Shown here: positions 35,321-43,928 of the stretch, piece after piece
How the letters are laid out: every line of letters begins with the position of its first letter
Position numbering within the stretch: the stretch's first letter is position 1
NCBI GenBank assembly: GCA_963744105.1
Contig: CAVUSJ010000005.1
Location: 152,444 to 216,443 of the forward strand
Length of the DNA: 64,000 bases
Source of the DNA: DASUPK01 sp963744105
GTDB taxonomy: Bacteria; Actinomycetota; Thermoleophilia; Solirubrobacterales; 70-9
Direction: 5' to 3'
The notes under the pieces: model-generated
Told to the model about the DNA's origin: nothing
Database searches by the model: none
The model's input: only the letters and a program-made list of their open reading frames with translations
Program-made: the position numbers and the translations under genes

Positions 35321-35832
35321 GATCGCTCCAGGCTGACCGACAGCGCGGGCGAGGAGGCGAGGGTCTGGAGAACGACGCAATAGCGCTCGGTGAGGCGCTG
35401 GAGCGTGTCGAGCTCCTCGTCGCTCGCATCGCTCTCCAGCTCGAACCTCATGCGGATGTCCTTGAAGCCGACCGGTGCATCCCTGTCGACCGCGAGCGTC
35501 CCCCGCCAGTCGAGATCGCCCTCGGCGTGAATCGTGCCCGCCACCTCCAGGCCCATCGACGTCGCGACCGAGCGCATAGTCACCCCGGCGCACGCCGCCA
35601 GCGCCTGCAGCAGCATGTCCCCGGAGCAGGCGAGCGTGCCGTCTCCGCCGGTGCCCGGATGGAGCCCCGCCTTGACCAGCGCCCGGCCGGTCTGTACCGA
35701 GCAGGCGATGTCGTCATCGAGCGTTCCCTCGGCGGTCAGCGTGATCTGCGCCGCGCCGGGATCTTCTCCGTAGCGGTCCTTGAGCGGGCGCTGCAGCTCT
35801 TTGAGCCGATCACTCGTCATCTCCTTTGCCAT
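35317..35832 (-). CDS. OsmC-family peroxiredoxin-like protein
   Basis: 171 residues. Two cysteines typical of OsmC/Ohr proteins appear in GGDGTLACSGDMLLQALAAC (first, with a second nearby) and ERYCVVLQTLAS. These enzymes reduce organic hydroperoxides with dithiol reductants. The N-terminus is longer than Ohr. Divergent from the protein kinase across a 57-bp gap, which should hold both promoters. Confidence 0.85.
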   Translation of the reverse strand: MAKEMTSDRLKELQRPLKDRYGEDPGAAQITLTAEGTLDDDIACSVQTGRALVKAGLHPGTGGDGTLACSGDMLLQALAACAGVTMRSVATSMGLEVAGTIHAEGDLDWRGTLAVDRDAPVGFKDIRMRFELESDASDEELDTLQRLTERYCVVLQTLASSPALSVSLERS

Positions 35833-35889
35833 AGGAACCGAGACTAAACGTCCTGCTGACGAGCGGGAAGCCGCGATACTGGACGGGGG

Positions 35890-37212
35890 ATGTCAGTCGA
35901 GGGAACGACCAGAGGCGAAGTCCGCGGCGCGCTCGCAGCGGGATCGAGGTTCGGCGGCTTTCGCATCGAGCGGACGCTCGGGCAAGGTGGGATGGGCATC
36001 GTCTATCTCGCAACGGAGCTGCGCCTCGATCGGCAGGTCGCGCTCAAGGTGATCCGCTCCGACCTGGCGGGCGACGAGGACTTCCGGGCTCGGTTCCGAT
36101 CCGAGTCGCGGACGGCGGCCGCGGTCGAGCACCCGCGAGTCGTCACGGTCTTCGGCGCGGGAGAGGTGGACGGGCTCCTCTACGTGTCCATGCGCTACGT
36201 CCCGGGGCGCGACCTCGGCCGCATGGTCGACGCCGACGGCCCCCTGCCGCCGGAGGAAGCGGCCAGGCTGATCGCGCAGGTCGCCGACGGGCTTGACGCG
36301 GTGCATGCCGCGGGCCTGGTCCACCGCGACGTCAAGCCGCACAACGTGATCGTCGGCGAGGACGGCGACGCCTACCTGGCCGACTTCGGGCTCGCCAAGG
36401 CGATGGGCGCCACGACCGGTCTGACGGCGACGGGACAGGTGATCGGAACGGTCGACTACATGGCTCCCGAGCAGATCGAGGCGCAGCGGGTCGACGCGCG
36501 CACCGACGTCTACGCGCTCGGCGGCGTTCTCTACCACGCGATCACCGGCAAGGTGCCCTACGCGGAGCGGGAGAGCTCGGCCAAGATGTGGGCGCACGTC
36601 AACGAGCCGCCGCCCTCGGCCGGGAGGCGAGGCAGCGTCCTCGATCCGGTGATCCGCCGGGCGATGGCGAAGGACCCCGCCGACCGCTTTCCATCGGCGG
36701 GGGACCTGGGCCGCGCGGCGGTCGCGGCGGCTCGCGGGGAGGCGGTCACCGAGCCCGAGCACGTCGTCGGCTCAGGCGAGGCGGCGCCGCTGCCGGAGAC
36801 CGTCCGGCTCTCCCGAGACCCGACGATCCCGCCCACCGATCCCCAGCCGCGCCCCCGCCGCCCGGGCCGGGCCCTGGCCTTCGTGCTCGCCGTGCTCGCC
36901 ATCGCCGCGCTCGCTGTTGCAGGAGCGATCGAAGCGCCGAAGCTCTCACGCTCGCACGGGACGGCGACCTCGAGCGGCGGATCCACCTCGTCGAGCGGGG
37001 TAACCGTTCCATCTCTCGCCGGGCAGCCCCTGGACGCCGCCGAGCACCGGCTCGACGAGCTGGGCCTGCACGCGAGCGAGGAGGGCGGCGGCCTCTTCGG
37101 GGTGCTGATCCCCTCCGACTGGAACGTCTGCGACACGAATCCGCCGGGCGGCTCAACGGTCGCGCCGGGCTCGACGGTCCGGCTGCTGATCGACCGCCCC
37201 GGCGCCTGCTGA
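35890..37212 (+). CDS. Serine/threonine protein kinase with one PASTA domain
   Basis: 440 residues. Kinase domain about 24-290: GQGGMG at 31-36, K53, HRDVKPHN at 145-152, DFG at 165-167, APE at 192-194. A Pro/Arg-rich juxtamembrane leads to a transmembrane helix (about 327-347) and one extracellular PASTA domain (VTVPSLAGQPLDAAEHRLDELGL ... NPPGGSTVAPGSTVRLLI). Actinobacterial PknB-type receptors usually carry three or four PASTA repeats; this has one, with a Cys pair that may disulphide bond. Upstream of the P-II gene. Confidence 0.93.
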   Translation: MSVEGTTRGEVRGALAAGSRFGGFRIERTLGQGGMGIVYLATELRLDRQVALKVIRSDLAGDEDFRARFRSESRTAAAVEHPRVVTVFGAGEVDGLLYVSMRYVPGRDLGRMVDADGPLPPEEAARLIAQVADGLDAVHAAGLVHRDVKPHNVIVGEDGDAYLADFGLAKAMGATTGLTATGQVIGTVDYMAPEQIEAQRVDARTDVYALGGVLYHAITGKVPYAERESSAKMWAHVNEPPPSAGRRGSVLDPVIRRAMAKDPADRFPSAGDLGRAAVAAARGEAVTEPEHVVGSGEAAPLPETVRLSRDPTIPPTDPQPRPRRPGRALAFVLAVLAIAALAVAGAIEAPKLSRSHGTATSSGGSTSSSGVTVPSLAGQPLDAAEHRLDELGLHASEEGGGLFGVLIPSDWNVCDTNPPGGSTVAPGSTVRLLIDRPGAC

Positions 37213-37290
37213 GTAGTTCCGTCGGACTCCCCGGATAGCGTCGGCTCCGACAGCGGCTGGCGCTGTTGTCTCGTCCCGAGGGAGGTTGAG

Positions 37291-37647
37291 TTGAAGCTGG
37301 TCATCGCAATCGTCCGGCCGGAGAAGGCCAACGACGTGCTCGAGGCGCTGTACCGCGCCCAGGTCAAGGGCGTGTCGATGAGCCGGATCGAGGGCCACGG
37401 CGGCGAGCTCGACCACGTCGAGACCTATCGAGGGACGACGGTGAAGATGGAGCTCGCGGAGAAGGTGCGGTTCGAGATCGCGGTCACCGATCCCTTCGTC
37501 GAGCCCACCATAAAGGCGCTCAGCGAGGGTGCCCGGACCGGCGAGGTCGGCGACGGGAAGATCTTCGTGATCGAGCTGGAGCGGGCGGTGCGCATCCGCA
37601 CCGGCGAGACCGATAACGCCGCGGTCACCCCGGTGGACGGCTCATGA
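37291..37647 (+). CDS. P-II-type nitrogen regulatory protein
   Basis: 118 residues from TTG 37291 after GAGGGAGG. The fold is P-II: KLVIAIVRPEKANDVLEAL, VETYRG (T-loop), GDGKIFVIELERAVRIRTGETD with the RIRTGE nucleotide-binding block. At the T-loop the usual uridylylated Tyr51 is Val, and Gln39, which helps bind 2-oxoglutarate, aligns with Glu. Its stop overlaps the AmtB ATG (ATGA), so it should bind and gate that transporter. Confidence 0.9.
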   Translation: MKLVIAIVRPEKANDVLEALYRAQVKGVSMSRIEGHGGELDHVETYRGTTVKMELAEKVRFEIAVTDPFVEPTIKALSEGARTGEVGDGKIFVIELERAVRIRTGETDNAAVTPVDGS

Positions 37648-38942
37648 GCGGCCTGATCGCGGCGGCCGGGATCGACACGGGCGACACGGCGTGGATGCTG
37701 ACGGCCACCGCCCTGGTGCTGTTGATGACCCCGGCGCTCGGGCTCTTCTACGCCGGGCTGGTCCGGTCGAAGAACACCCTCAACACCTTCATGATGTGCA
37801 TCGCCGCGATCGCGGTGGCGATGGTCACCTGGGCGCTGGTCGGCTACTCGCTCGCGTTCGACGGCACCGGCGACCTGATCGGCGGCTTCAACTACGTCGC
37901 GATGCACGACGTCACCTTCGCGCCGGTCAACGGCCTGACCATCCCCCACCTCGTCTTCTTCGCCTTCCAGGCGACGTTCTGCATCATCACCACGGCCCTG
38001 GTCTCCGGAGCGGTGGTCGAGCGGATGCGCTTCGGCGCCTTCCTCGTATTCGCCGCCCTCTGGTCGGTGCTGGTCTACGCCGTACTGGCACACTGGGCCT
38101 TCGGCGGCGGCTGGCTGTTCGAGCGCGGCACCCTCGACTTCGCCGGCGGCGTGCCGGTGGAGATGGGATCCGGCTTCTCGGCCCTGGCGGCCGCTCTGGT
38201 GGTCGGTCAGCGCAAGGACTACGGCCGCCTGGCGCTCCTCCCGCACAACGCCGTCTACGTCCTGCTCGGCGCCGGGCTGCTCTGGTTCGGCTGGTTCGGC
38301 TTCAACGGCGGCAGCGGGTTCTCCACGGGCGAGAACAGCGTGCTCGCCTTCACCAACACCCTGCTCTGCCCCTGCGCCACGCTGGTCGCCTGGTTCATGC
38401 TCGACCTGATCCGGGGCCGGCGGGTGACCGCGATCGGCGCCGCCACGGCGATCATCGTCGGCTGCGTCCTGATCACCCCGGCAGGCGGGTTCATCAGCCC
38501 CGGCTGGGCGCTCGCCCTCGGCTTCCTCGGCGCCTTCCCCTGCTACTTCGTGATCCTCTATCGGCCGCGGACCCGGGTGGACGAGACGCTCGACGTGCTG
38601 GCGGCCCACGGTGTGGCCGGCTTCACCGGCATCCTCGCGGTCGGCTTCGTCGCCCAGGCGAGCTGGAACGGGATCTCGGACGGGATCCTCTACGGGAACC
38701 CAGGGCAGCTCCTCGACCAGGTGCTGGCCGACCTCGCCGGTCCGGCCTACGCCTTCGTCATGACCTATGTCCTCCTGCGGGCCATCGGCTTCGTCACCTC
38801 GCTGCGAGGGGTGGAGCGCGACGAGGCCGTGGGCATGGACCTCGTCCATCACGGCGAGGAGGCCTACGCCTCCGGTGAGGGCGCGATCCTGGTCACGCCC
38901 GAGGACGGCGGCGAGGCGCCGGTCCCGGTCGCGCAGCCCTAG
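37644..38942 (+). CDS. amtB: Ammonium transporter
   Basis: 432 residues, eleven transmembrane helices. MTPALGLFYAGLVRSKNTLN, the twin His region (CIAAIAVAMVTWALVGYSLAF and the phenylalanine gate) and FNGGSGFSTGENSVLAFTNT are Amt signatures; the C-terminal GVERDEAVGMDLVHHGEEAY is the conserved cytosolic tail that contacts P-II. Imports ammonium when nitrogen is limiting. Coupled to the P-II gene by a 4-bp overlap. Confidence 0.96.
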   Translation: MSGLIAAAGIDTGDTAWMLTATALVLLMTPALGLFYAGLVRSKNTLNTFMMCIAAIAVAMVTWALVGYSLAFDGTGDLIGGFNYVAMHDVTFAPVNGLTIPHLVFFAFQATFCIITTALVSGAVVERMRFGAFLVFAALWSVLVYAVLAHWAFGGGWLFERGTLDFAGGVPVEMGSGFSALAAALVVGQRKDYGRLALLPHNAVYVLLGAGLLWFGWFGFNGGSGFSTGENSVLAFTNTLLCPCATLVAWFMLDLIRGRRVTAIGAATAIIVGCVLITPAGGFISPGWALALGFLGAFPCYFVILYRPRTRVDETLDVLAAHGVAGFTGILAVGFVAQASWNGISDGILYGNPGQLLDQVLADLAGPAYAFVMTYVLLRAIGFVTSLRGVERDEAVGMDLVHHGEEAYASGEGAILVTPEDGGEAPVPVAQP

Positions 38943-38943
38943 C

Positions 38944-40557
38944 TCAGCTCTCGTCCAGCCCGTGCGGGTGGAGGTGGTCCTCGGCCATCCGCTTCAGGCG
39001 GACCCGGTCGATCTTGCCCGTCGGGTTGAGCGGCATCTCGTCGAGGAAGACGATCTCCTCCGGCGCCTTGTAGCCGATGCGGTCGCGGCAGAAGACGATC
39101 AGGTCCGCGCGCGACGGCGGATCGGCACCCTCGGCCAGGGTCACGTAGGCCCGGACGTTCTCCCCGTGCACCGCGTCCTGGACTCCGACGGCGCCGGCGA
39201 GGGCGATCGCGGGGTTCTCGACCAGGGCGCCCTCCACCTCGTACGGGCTGATGTTGGACCCGTCGTGGACGATCACCTGCTTCTTGCGGCCGAAGAACCA
39301 CAGGTAGCCGTCCTCGTCCGCGCGGGCCAGGTCTCCGGAGTCGAGCCAGTCGTCGACGACCACCTTCTCGGTGGCGTCGGGCGCCTGCCAGTAGCCCGCC
39401 ATCCGGCTGCGGGTCCGGATCCAGATCCGGCCCACCTCGTCGCCCTCGATCGGCTCGCCGTCCTCGTTTCGCAGCGCGATGCTGTAGCCGCAGATCGGCC
39501 TGCCGATCGAGCCCGGCTTGATCTCGCCCGAGGGCGGATTGAGGGTGGTCAGGCCGACCTCGGTCATCCCGTACCCCTCGACGATCTGGAAGCCGGCCGC
39601 CTCGGCGAATTCGTCGAGCAGCTCGGTCGAGACCTTGTCCGCCCCGGCGCGGCACATCCGCAGGGAGTCGAAGTCGTGGGGCTGGAGCTCGTGGTCGTGG
39701 ATCAGGGCCGAGAGCGCCGCGGGGATCATCGCCAGGACCGTCGGCTTCTGGTCCCGGAGCAGCGGCAGCAGCTCGTGGGCGTCCGTGCTCCGCGCCACCA
39801 CCACCCTGCCGCCGACCGAGAGGATCGCGAGCGCCCAGAGGAATGAGCCGATGTGCGACATCGAGGAGCCCGGCAGGAAGACGTCGGAGGAATCGAGCTC
39901 GAAGGCACCCGCCGCGCTGGCGATCATCCAGCGGAGCGTGTGCCGCGTGTGGGTCACGCCCTTGGCGGGGCCCGTGCTGCCCGAGGTGAAGAAGATCACC
40001 GCCGGAGCGTCCGGATCCGGCTCCTCGGCGTCGGCCTCGAGCGGCTCGTGATCGAGCAGCTCCGCGAACTCGTGGCGCCAGCCGTGGCCGGCGCCGACGG
40101 GTTCCTCATTGCGGGCGTGCTGGGGCTCGGCGTCGCGGTAGGCGATCGTGCCGAGCTCGAGGCCGCCGGCGAGCTCGCTCGCGGCGATGTCCTCCGCCCG
40201 CTCGACGTGGGCGAGGATGACGCGGGCGTCGCTCACCTCGAGCGCGTGATCGATCTCGCGGGCCGTGTAGCGGTAGTTGAGCGGGGTCGTGATCAGCCCG
40301 GCCCGGAAGCACGCCAGGTAATGGACCAGGAGGTCGATCCGGTTCGGCATCAGGGATGCGATCCGGTCGCCGGGCTCGAGTCCCATCCCCCGGTAGCCGC
40401 CTGCGAGCGCCGAGGCGGCCCGGTCGAGCTCGCGCCAGGTCAGCGAGCGGGTGGCGGAGACGACGGCGACCTCGTCCGGGCTCACGTCGAGGCCCGGACG
40501 CAGCAGGTCGTTGAGCGGTGCTGCCGGTGCATCCAGCTCGGCGCCATCGATCAGCAT
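38944..40557 (-). CDS. AMP-binding acyl-CoA synthetase/ligase
   Basis: 537 residues from ATG 40557 (the open frame extends 53 codons upstream without homology). ANL-superfamily motifs: FFTSGSTGPAKGV (P-loop), GYGMTEVG, SGDLARADEDGYLWFFGRKK and PLNPTGKIDR with the terminal catalytic Lys. It adenylates a carboxylate and transfers it to CoA, likely a medium/long fatty acid or aromatic acid. Convergent with amtB (1-bp gap). Substrate unknown. Confidence 0.9.
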   Translation of the reverse strand: MLIDGAELDAPAAPLNDLLRPGLDVSPDEVAVVSATRSLTWRELDRAASALAGGYRGMGLEPGDRIASLMPNRIDLLVHYLACFRAGLITTPLNYRYTAREIDHALEVSDARVILAHVERAEDIAASELAGGLELGTIAYRDAEPQHARNEEPVGAGHGWRHEFAELLDHEPLEADAEEPDPDAPAVIFFTSGSTGPAKGVTHTRHTLRWMIASAAGAFELDSSDVFLPGSSMSHIGSFLWALAILSVGGRVVVARSTDAHELLPLLRDQKPTVLAMIPAALSALIHDHELQPHDFDSLRMCRAGADKVSTELLDEFAEAAGFQIVEGYGMTEVGLTTLNPPSGEIKPGSIGRPICGYSIALRNEDGEPIEGDEVGRIWIRTRSRMAGYWQAPDATEKVVVDDWLDSGDLARADEDGYLWFFGRKKQVIVHDGSNISPYEVEGALVENPAIALAGAVGVQDAVHGENVRAYVTLAEGADPPSRADLIVFCRDRIGYKAPEEIVFLDEMPLNPTGKIDRVRLKRMAEDHLHPHGLDES

Positions 40558-40709
40558 GGCGGCCGATCGTAGCCGCGCCGGCGAGCTCCTCAGTTCGAGG
40601 CCCCTGCCATCCGTGTCCACCACTGACGCCCGTCTAGGTGGCGGCCGACGATGAACCCGGCACCGGGTCGGCCTAGCGTGGGTGACCGAAAACCCGCAAG
40701 GAGTAGCCA

Positions 40710-41135
40710 ATGGCAAGCACGATCACCCGATGGAGGCCGTTCGCGGACTTCGGTGATCTGCGCGAGTGGCTGGACCAGGCCTTCGCCGGCGACGGCGAGA
40801 CATGGAATCCACGCATCGACGTGGTCAAGCGAGAAGGCGAGATGCGCCTTAAGGCCGATCTGCCCGGCGTCAAGCCCGACGAGATCAAGGTCGAGGTGGA
40901 GGACGGCGTGCTCACCGTGTCGGGCGAGCACGAGGAGAAGACCGAAGAGAAGAACGAGCACTACTTGCGCCGCGAGCGCCGCTACGGCTCGTTCTCGCGC
41001 TCGATGGCGCTTCCCGAAGGCGTGAACGCCGAGGACATCCAGGCCAACACGTCGGACGGAGTCCTCGAGCTCACCATCCCCCTGCCGAAGCCCGAGGAGA
41101 AACCATCGAAGACGGTCAAGGTGCATCCGAAGTGA
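40710..41135 (+). CDS. Hsp20 small heat-shock protein
   Basis: 141 residues. Alpha-crystallin domain with IDVVKREGEMRLKADLPGVK, VEDGVLTVSGEHEEK, RRYGSFSRSMALPEGV, ending in a C-terminal Pro-rich tail. It holds unfolding proteins. AAGGAG lies 8 bp before the ATG. First of four co-directional genes with short gaps or overlaps, suggesting a stress operon; the 150-bp gap to the acyl-CoA ligase holds its promoter. Confidence 0.95.
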   Translation: MASTITRWRPFADFGDLREWLDQAFAGDGETWNPRIDVVKREGEMRLKADLPGVKPDEIKVEVEDGVLTVSGEHEEKTEEKNEHYLRRERRYGSFSRSMALPEGVNAEDIQANTSDGVLELTIPLPKPEEKPSKTVKVHPK

Positions 41136-41431
41136 CCATCCGGGACGTAATCGAGGCGCACGGCCACTTCGCGCACGGGGGCAACCCGGACGACGCGGCC
41201 GAGACGTGGGCGGAGTGCGGGTTCGAGCCGCACGAGGTCGAGGAGTGGCTTCGGGCTCGCTGCTTCGACCCGAACACCGCTCGGGATCTCGCCGACGCCG
41301 GAGTGAGCCCCAACCTGGCCGCGATGAGAACCGGCGCCGGCCGAGGCGACTACACCGACACGGTCGGCTTCAAGGCGTCCGACGGGGACCTCGAGGTCGA
41401 GGAGGCTCGCGACCTGCTGGGCGTGACCTGA
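41132..41431 (+). CDS. Uncharacterised 99-residue protein of stress operon
   Basis: 99 residues from GTG 41132, overlapping the hsp20 stop (GTGA). It reads IRDVIEAHGHFAHGGNPDDAAETWAECGFEPHEVEEWLRARCFDP, then DLADAGVSPNLAAMRTGAGRGDY: short helices with a Cys. The 'VEEWLRARCFDPNTARDLADAGVSP' style recurs in actinobacterial proteins of unknown role. Translationally coupled to hsp20. Confidence 0.7.
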   Translation: MTIRDVIEAHGHFAHGGNPDDAAETWAECGFEPHEVEEWLRARCFDPNTARDLADAGVSPNLAAMRTGAGRGDYTDTVGFKASDGDLEVEEARDLLGVT

Positions 41432-41459
41432 TCGTGACCGCCGACGAAAGGAGCATGGA

Positions 41460-41885
41460 ATGAGCGATGCGAACATCATCGACCGCAGCGCCGAGAAGGC
41501 ACACGTCTGGCTCAACGAGCTCGCGGCGGAGCTCGGCGACGCCGAGGACCGTCAGGCCGCGTACCGGGTCCTGCGCGCCTACCTGCATGCCGTCCGCGAT
41601 CGGCTGACGGTGAACGAGGCGGCACAGCTCGCTGCGCAGCTGCCGGAGCTGATCCGCGGGATCTACTACGAGGACTGGGTCCCGGCGAGGACGCCCCTCA
41701 AGTATCGGACTGTGGACGAGTTCCTCGACCGGGTGGCGGATGAGGCGCAGCTGTCCGGGGAGACCGATGCGTCGTACGCCTGCGCGGCCGCGGCGAGGGT
41801 GCTCCGCCGGCACGTATCGGCAGGTGAGGTCGAGGACGTGGTCGCGGTGTTTCCCGAGGAGATGCGCCCCGTCCTCGCCGGATGA
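41460..41885 (+). CDS. DUF2267-domain protein
   Basis: 141 residues. EKAHVWLNELAAELGDAEDRQAAYRVLRAYLHAVRDRLTVNEAAQLAAQLPELIRGIYYEDWVPAR is the DUF2267 helical domain, and RVADEAQLSGETDASYACAAAARVLRRHVSAGEVEDVVAVFPEEMRPVLAG a second copy of the same fold. GAAAGGAG precedes the ATG. DUF2267 proteins are small helical proteins often found in stress clusters; function unknown. Its stop overlaps the next start (ATGA). Confidence 0.85.
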   Translation: MSDANIIDRSAEKAHVWLNELAAELGDAEDRQAAYRVLRAYLHAVRDRLTVNEAAQLAAQLPELIRGIYYEDWVPARTPLKYRTVDEFLDRVADEAQLSGETDASYACAAAARVLRRHVSAGEVEDVVAVFPEEMRPVLAG

Positions 41886-42985
41886 TCCCCCATCCAGACA
41901 GCCTGAGCCCGCCTGACCCGGGCACCGTCTCGGACCTGCTGAGCTGGCGGCCCGAGCATGGCGTGCTCTCCGTGTACATCGCGATCGATCCGGGAGACCG
42001 CCGCGCGAGCTGGCGGACCGCGGTGCGCAACGGCCTCTCGGAGGCGGTTGCGTCCGCGGGGGATGACGATCATGACCACCGCAAGGCGCTGCAGGCGACC
42101 GTGGATCGCCTCGAACGGGACCTTGAGGAGGAGCGGAAGGACGAGCACAGTGGCCTGATCGGGTTCGTCGAGGTCGCGGCGAGCGAGGGCGCGGACCGGT
42201 GGTACGCGAGCCTGATCCCGCCCCAACGGATCGAGGTCCGGCACGCACCCGGCCCCCAGGTCCACCAGCTGCTCGAGCTGCTCGACGACGGCGCGCCGCT
42301 CGGCGTCGCCGCCGTCTCCTCCGAGCGGGTTCGCCTGCTCGACTGGCGGCTCGGCCGAGTCGAGCAGTTGCACGACTGGGAGCTCTCCTACTTCGGCGAG
42401 GACTGGAAGGAGCGCAAGTCCCATCGGCCCGACCCGTCCCGCGGAGGCGCCGTTTCGGCTTCGGGCCGCGACCAGTACGACCAGCGACTCGAGGCGAACC
42501 GCGAGCGCTTCGCCGAGCAAACGGGCCGCCTGGCTCACGGGGAGTCGAACAAGCATGGCTGGGAAAGGGCGCTCGTCTTCGGCGACCGGCGCTACGTCGG
42601 CAAGTTCACCCAGGGCTTCGGGAACGGGATCGAGCTGATCGCGCTCGACGGCGACCTCGTCTCTGAGCCCACCGAAGTGATCTCGCGGCGTGTCGAGGAG
42701 GTCCTTTCAGGGATGAACCGCACACGCGAGGCAGCGTTAATCGACCGGATCAAGGAGGCGGCCTATGCCGAGGGACGCAGCTCGCTCGGCGCCCAGGAGA
42801 CTCTCCAGGCGCTGAAGGAGGGCCGGGTCGAGCACCTGGTCTACGACGCGACGCGGGACTCCCCGGAGACCGAGCGGATGGTCGAGCTCGCCCTCGGAAG
42901 CGGCGCGGCGATCACCCCCGTCGAGGGCGACAGCGCCGCGGCCATTGCAGAACAGGACGGCGTGGTGGCCCTGCTGCGCTACTGA
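41882..42985 (+). CDS. Bacterial archaeo-eukaryotic release factor (baeRF)-like protein
   Basis: 367 residues. N-terminal HGVLSVYIAIDPGDRRASWRTAVRNGLSE, a middle part with VRLLDWRLGRVEQLHDWEL, an exposed basic helix (QRLEANRERFAEQTGRLAH), and a C-terminal domain RVEHLVYDATRDSPETERMVELA-LGSGAAITPVEG. This resembles the eRF1/Pelota-like folds called baeRF in bacteria, thought to act on stalled ribosomes or in nucleotide-linked stress responses. Last gene of the hsp20 operon. Assignment by pattern; moderate certainty. Confidence 0.7.
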   Translation: MIPHPDSLSPPDPGTVSDLLSWRPEHGVLSVYIAIDPGDRRASWRTAVRNGLSEAVASAGDDDHDHRKALQATVDRLERDLEEERKDEHSGLIGFVEVAASEGADRWYASLIPPQRIEVRHAPGPQVHQLLELLDDGAPLGVAAVSSERVRLLDWRLGRVEQLHDWELSYFGEDWKERKSHRPDPSRGGAVSASGRDQYDQRLEANRERFAEQTGRLAHGESNKHGWERALVFGDRRYVGKFTQGFGNGIELIALDGDLVSEPTEVISRRVEEVLSGMNRTREAALIDRIKEAAYAEGRSSLGAQETLQALKEGRVEHLVYDATRDSPETERMVELALGSGAAITPVEGDSAAAIAEQDGVVALLRY

Positions 42986-43093
42986 GCTGACTCAGGATCG
43001 AATCAGGACAGCCAGGCAACCGGCGAACCCGCCGTCCGCCGAGCTGGGGCAGGTGGAGCCGGCTCCTCCATCCTCACGACCGATGAGCGCCGG

Positions 43094-43468
43094 TCAGGGA
43101 AGAACCCCGAGCCGCGAAAGCATCGCCCGGTCGCTCAGATAGTGGTGGGCGCTGCCGATGAGCCCGTCGACGACCCGGTAGATCCCGGCGAAGTCCGTGG
43201 GCGTGTTCTGACCGTCGAGCACGATCACGCCGACGGCGAGCACGCGGCCGTCAGCCAGGTCCTCCAGCGAGAGCTCCCGGATCTCGTGGCGGCGATTCTG
43301 TACCTCGTCGAACCACTGGCGGATCCCGTCGTGCCCGACGTAGGCCGGGCGCGAAGCGCTCAGCTTGAGTGGATGAAACTCGATGTCGGGAGCGACGCAG
43401 GCGAGGATGCGATCGAGGTCACGGGCGTTGAGCGCCTCGATCCATCGGATCACCGCATCACGGTCCAC
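43094..43468 (-). CDS. SnoaL-like domain protein
   Basis: 124 residues from GTG 43468 (GGAG 9 bp upstream; another GTG at 43483). VIRWIEALNARDLDRILACVAPDIEFHPL and GRVLAVGVIVLDGQNTPTDFAGIYRVVDGLIGSAHHYLSDRAML give the NTF2-like fold. The frame is open through the tRNA-His fragment next to it, so the gene start lies almost exactly at the attachment-site boundary (43487). It would be the chromosomal gene downstream of the original tRNA. Confidence 0.65.
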   Translation of the reverse strand: MDRDAVIRWIEALNARDLDRILACVAPDIEFHPLKLSASRPAYVGHDGIRQWFDEVQNRRHEIRELSLEDLADGRVLAVGVIVLDGQNTPTDFAGIYRVVDGLIGSAHHYLSDRAMLSRLGVLP

Positions 43469-43486
43469 CCTGGCTGACTCCACGGA

Positions 43487-43531
43487 GGGTGAGCGACCGG
43501 ACTCGAACCGGCGACCACCTGGACCACAACT
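43487..43531 (-). other. Attachment site: 3' half of tRNA-His(GTG)
   Basis: On the minus strand the sequence reads, in order, the anticodon loop TTGTGGT, the 3' anticodon stem CCAGG, a short variable region, the T arm GCCGG-TTCGAGT-CCGG and the acceptor end CGCTCACCC. This is the 3' half of a tRNA-His; the matching 5' half (GTGGGTG..., D arm, 5' stem) is absent, and the 5' anticodon stem is already broken (CTAG instead of CTGG). A half-tRNA beside an integrase is a classic attL/attR site. Confidence 0.75.
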
Positions 43532-43559
43532 AGACGGAACGGGTTCCACCTACCTCTCC

Positions 43560-43874
43560 TCAGGCGTCCTCAGGCACGGCGTCTTGGTCTGAGTTAGTCC
43601 CACTTGCGCTCAGATTGATGCCCGAATTGATGCCCGCGAAGGCCCGCTCCACCAACTCGCGCTCCTGGTCGGAGGCTTGGTAGTCGGCGTAGATCATCGT
43701 CGTCTTTATATCGCGATGCCCTAGCCACTCCTGCAGGGTCCGCATGGGGACGCCGGCCGCAGCCATCTGGGTGCCGAAGGTGTGGCGAAGGTCGTGAAAC
43801 CGGACCCGCCGAACCCCGGCCGAGAGGATGGAGGCCGAGAGAGAGCGACTGGAGAGCGAGAAACGACCAGTCAC
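43560..43874 (-). pseudogene. Truncated tyrosine recombinase (integrase) C-terminus
   Basis: Only about 75 residues of homology remain: VRFHDLRHTFGTQMAAAGVP (the H-x-x-R box), MRTLQEWLGHRDIKTTMIYA (the H/W box and active-site region with Tyr in TTMIYADY). The N-terminal DNA-binding domain and first catalytic Arg are missing, and the first 25 residues of the frame do not match the family. It lies 28 bp from the tRNA-His fragment, reading toward it, as integrases do at their attachment sites. Confidence 0.8.
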
Positions 43875-43928
43875 TGGCTCAGGATGCGGCGGGCGAGCTC
43901 GACCAGGGAGAGGTTCCCATTCGAGATG

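Noticed and set aside
43487..43560. Intact tRNA-His gene
   Set aside because: The 5' acceptor strand, D arm and 5' anticodon stem are missing; only the 3' half is present.
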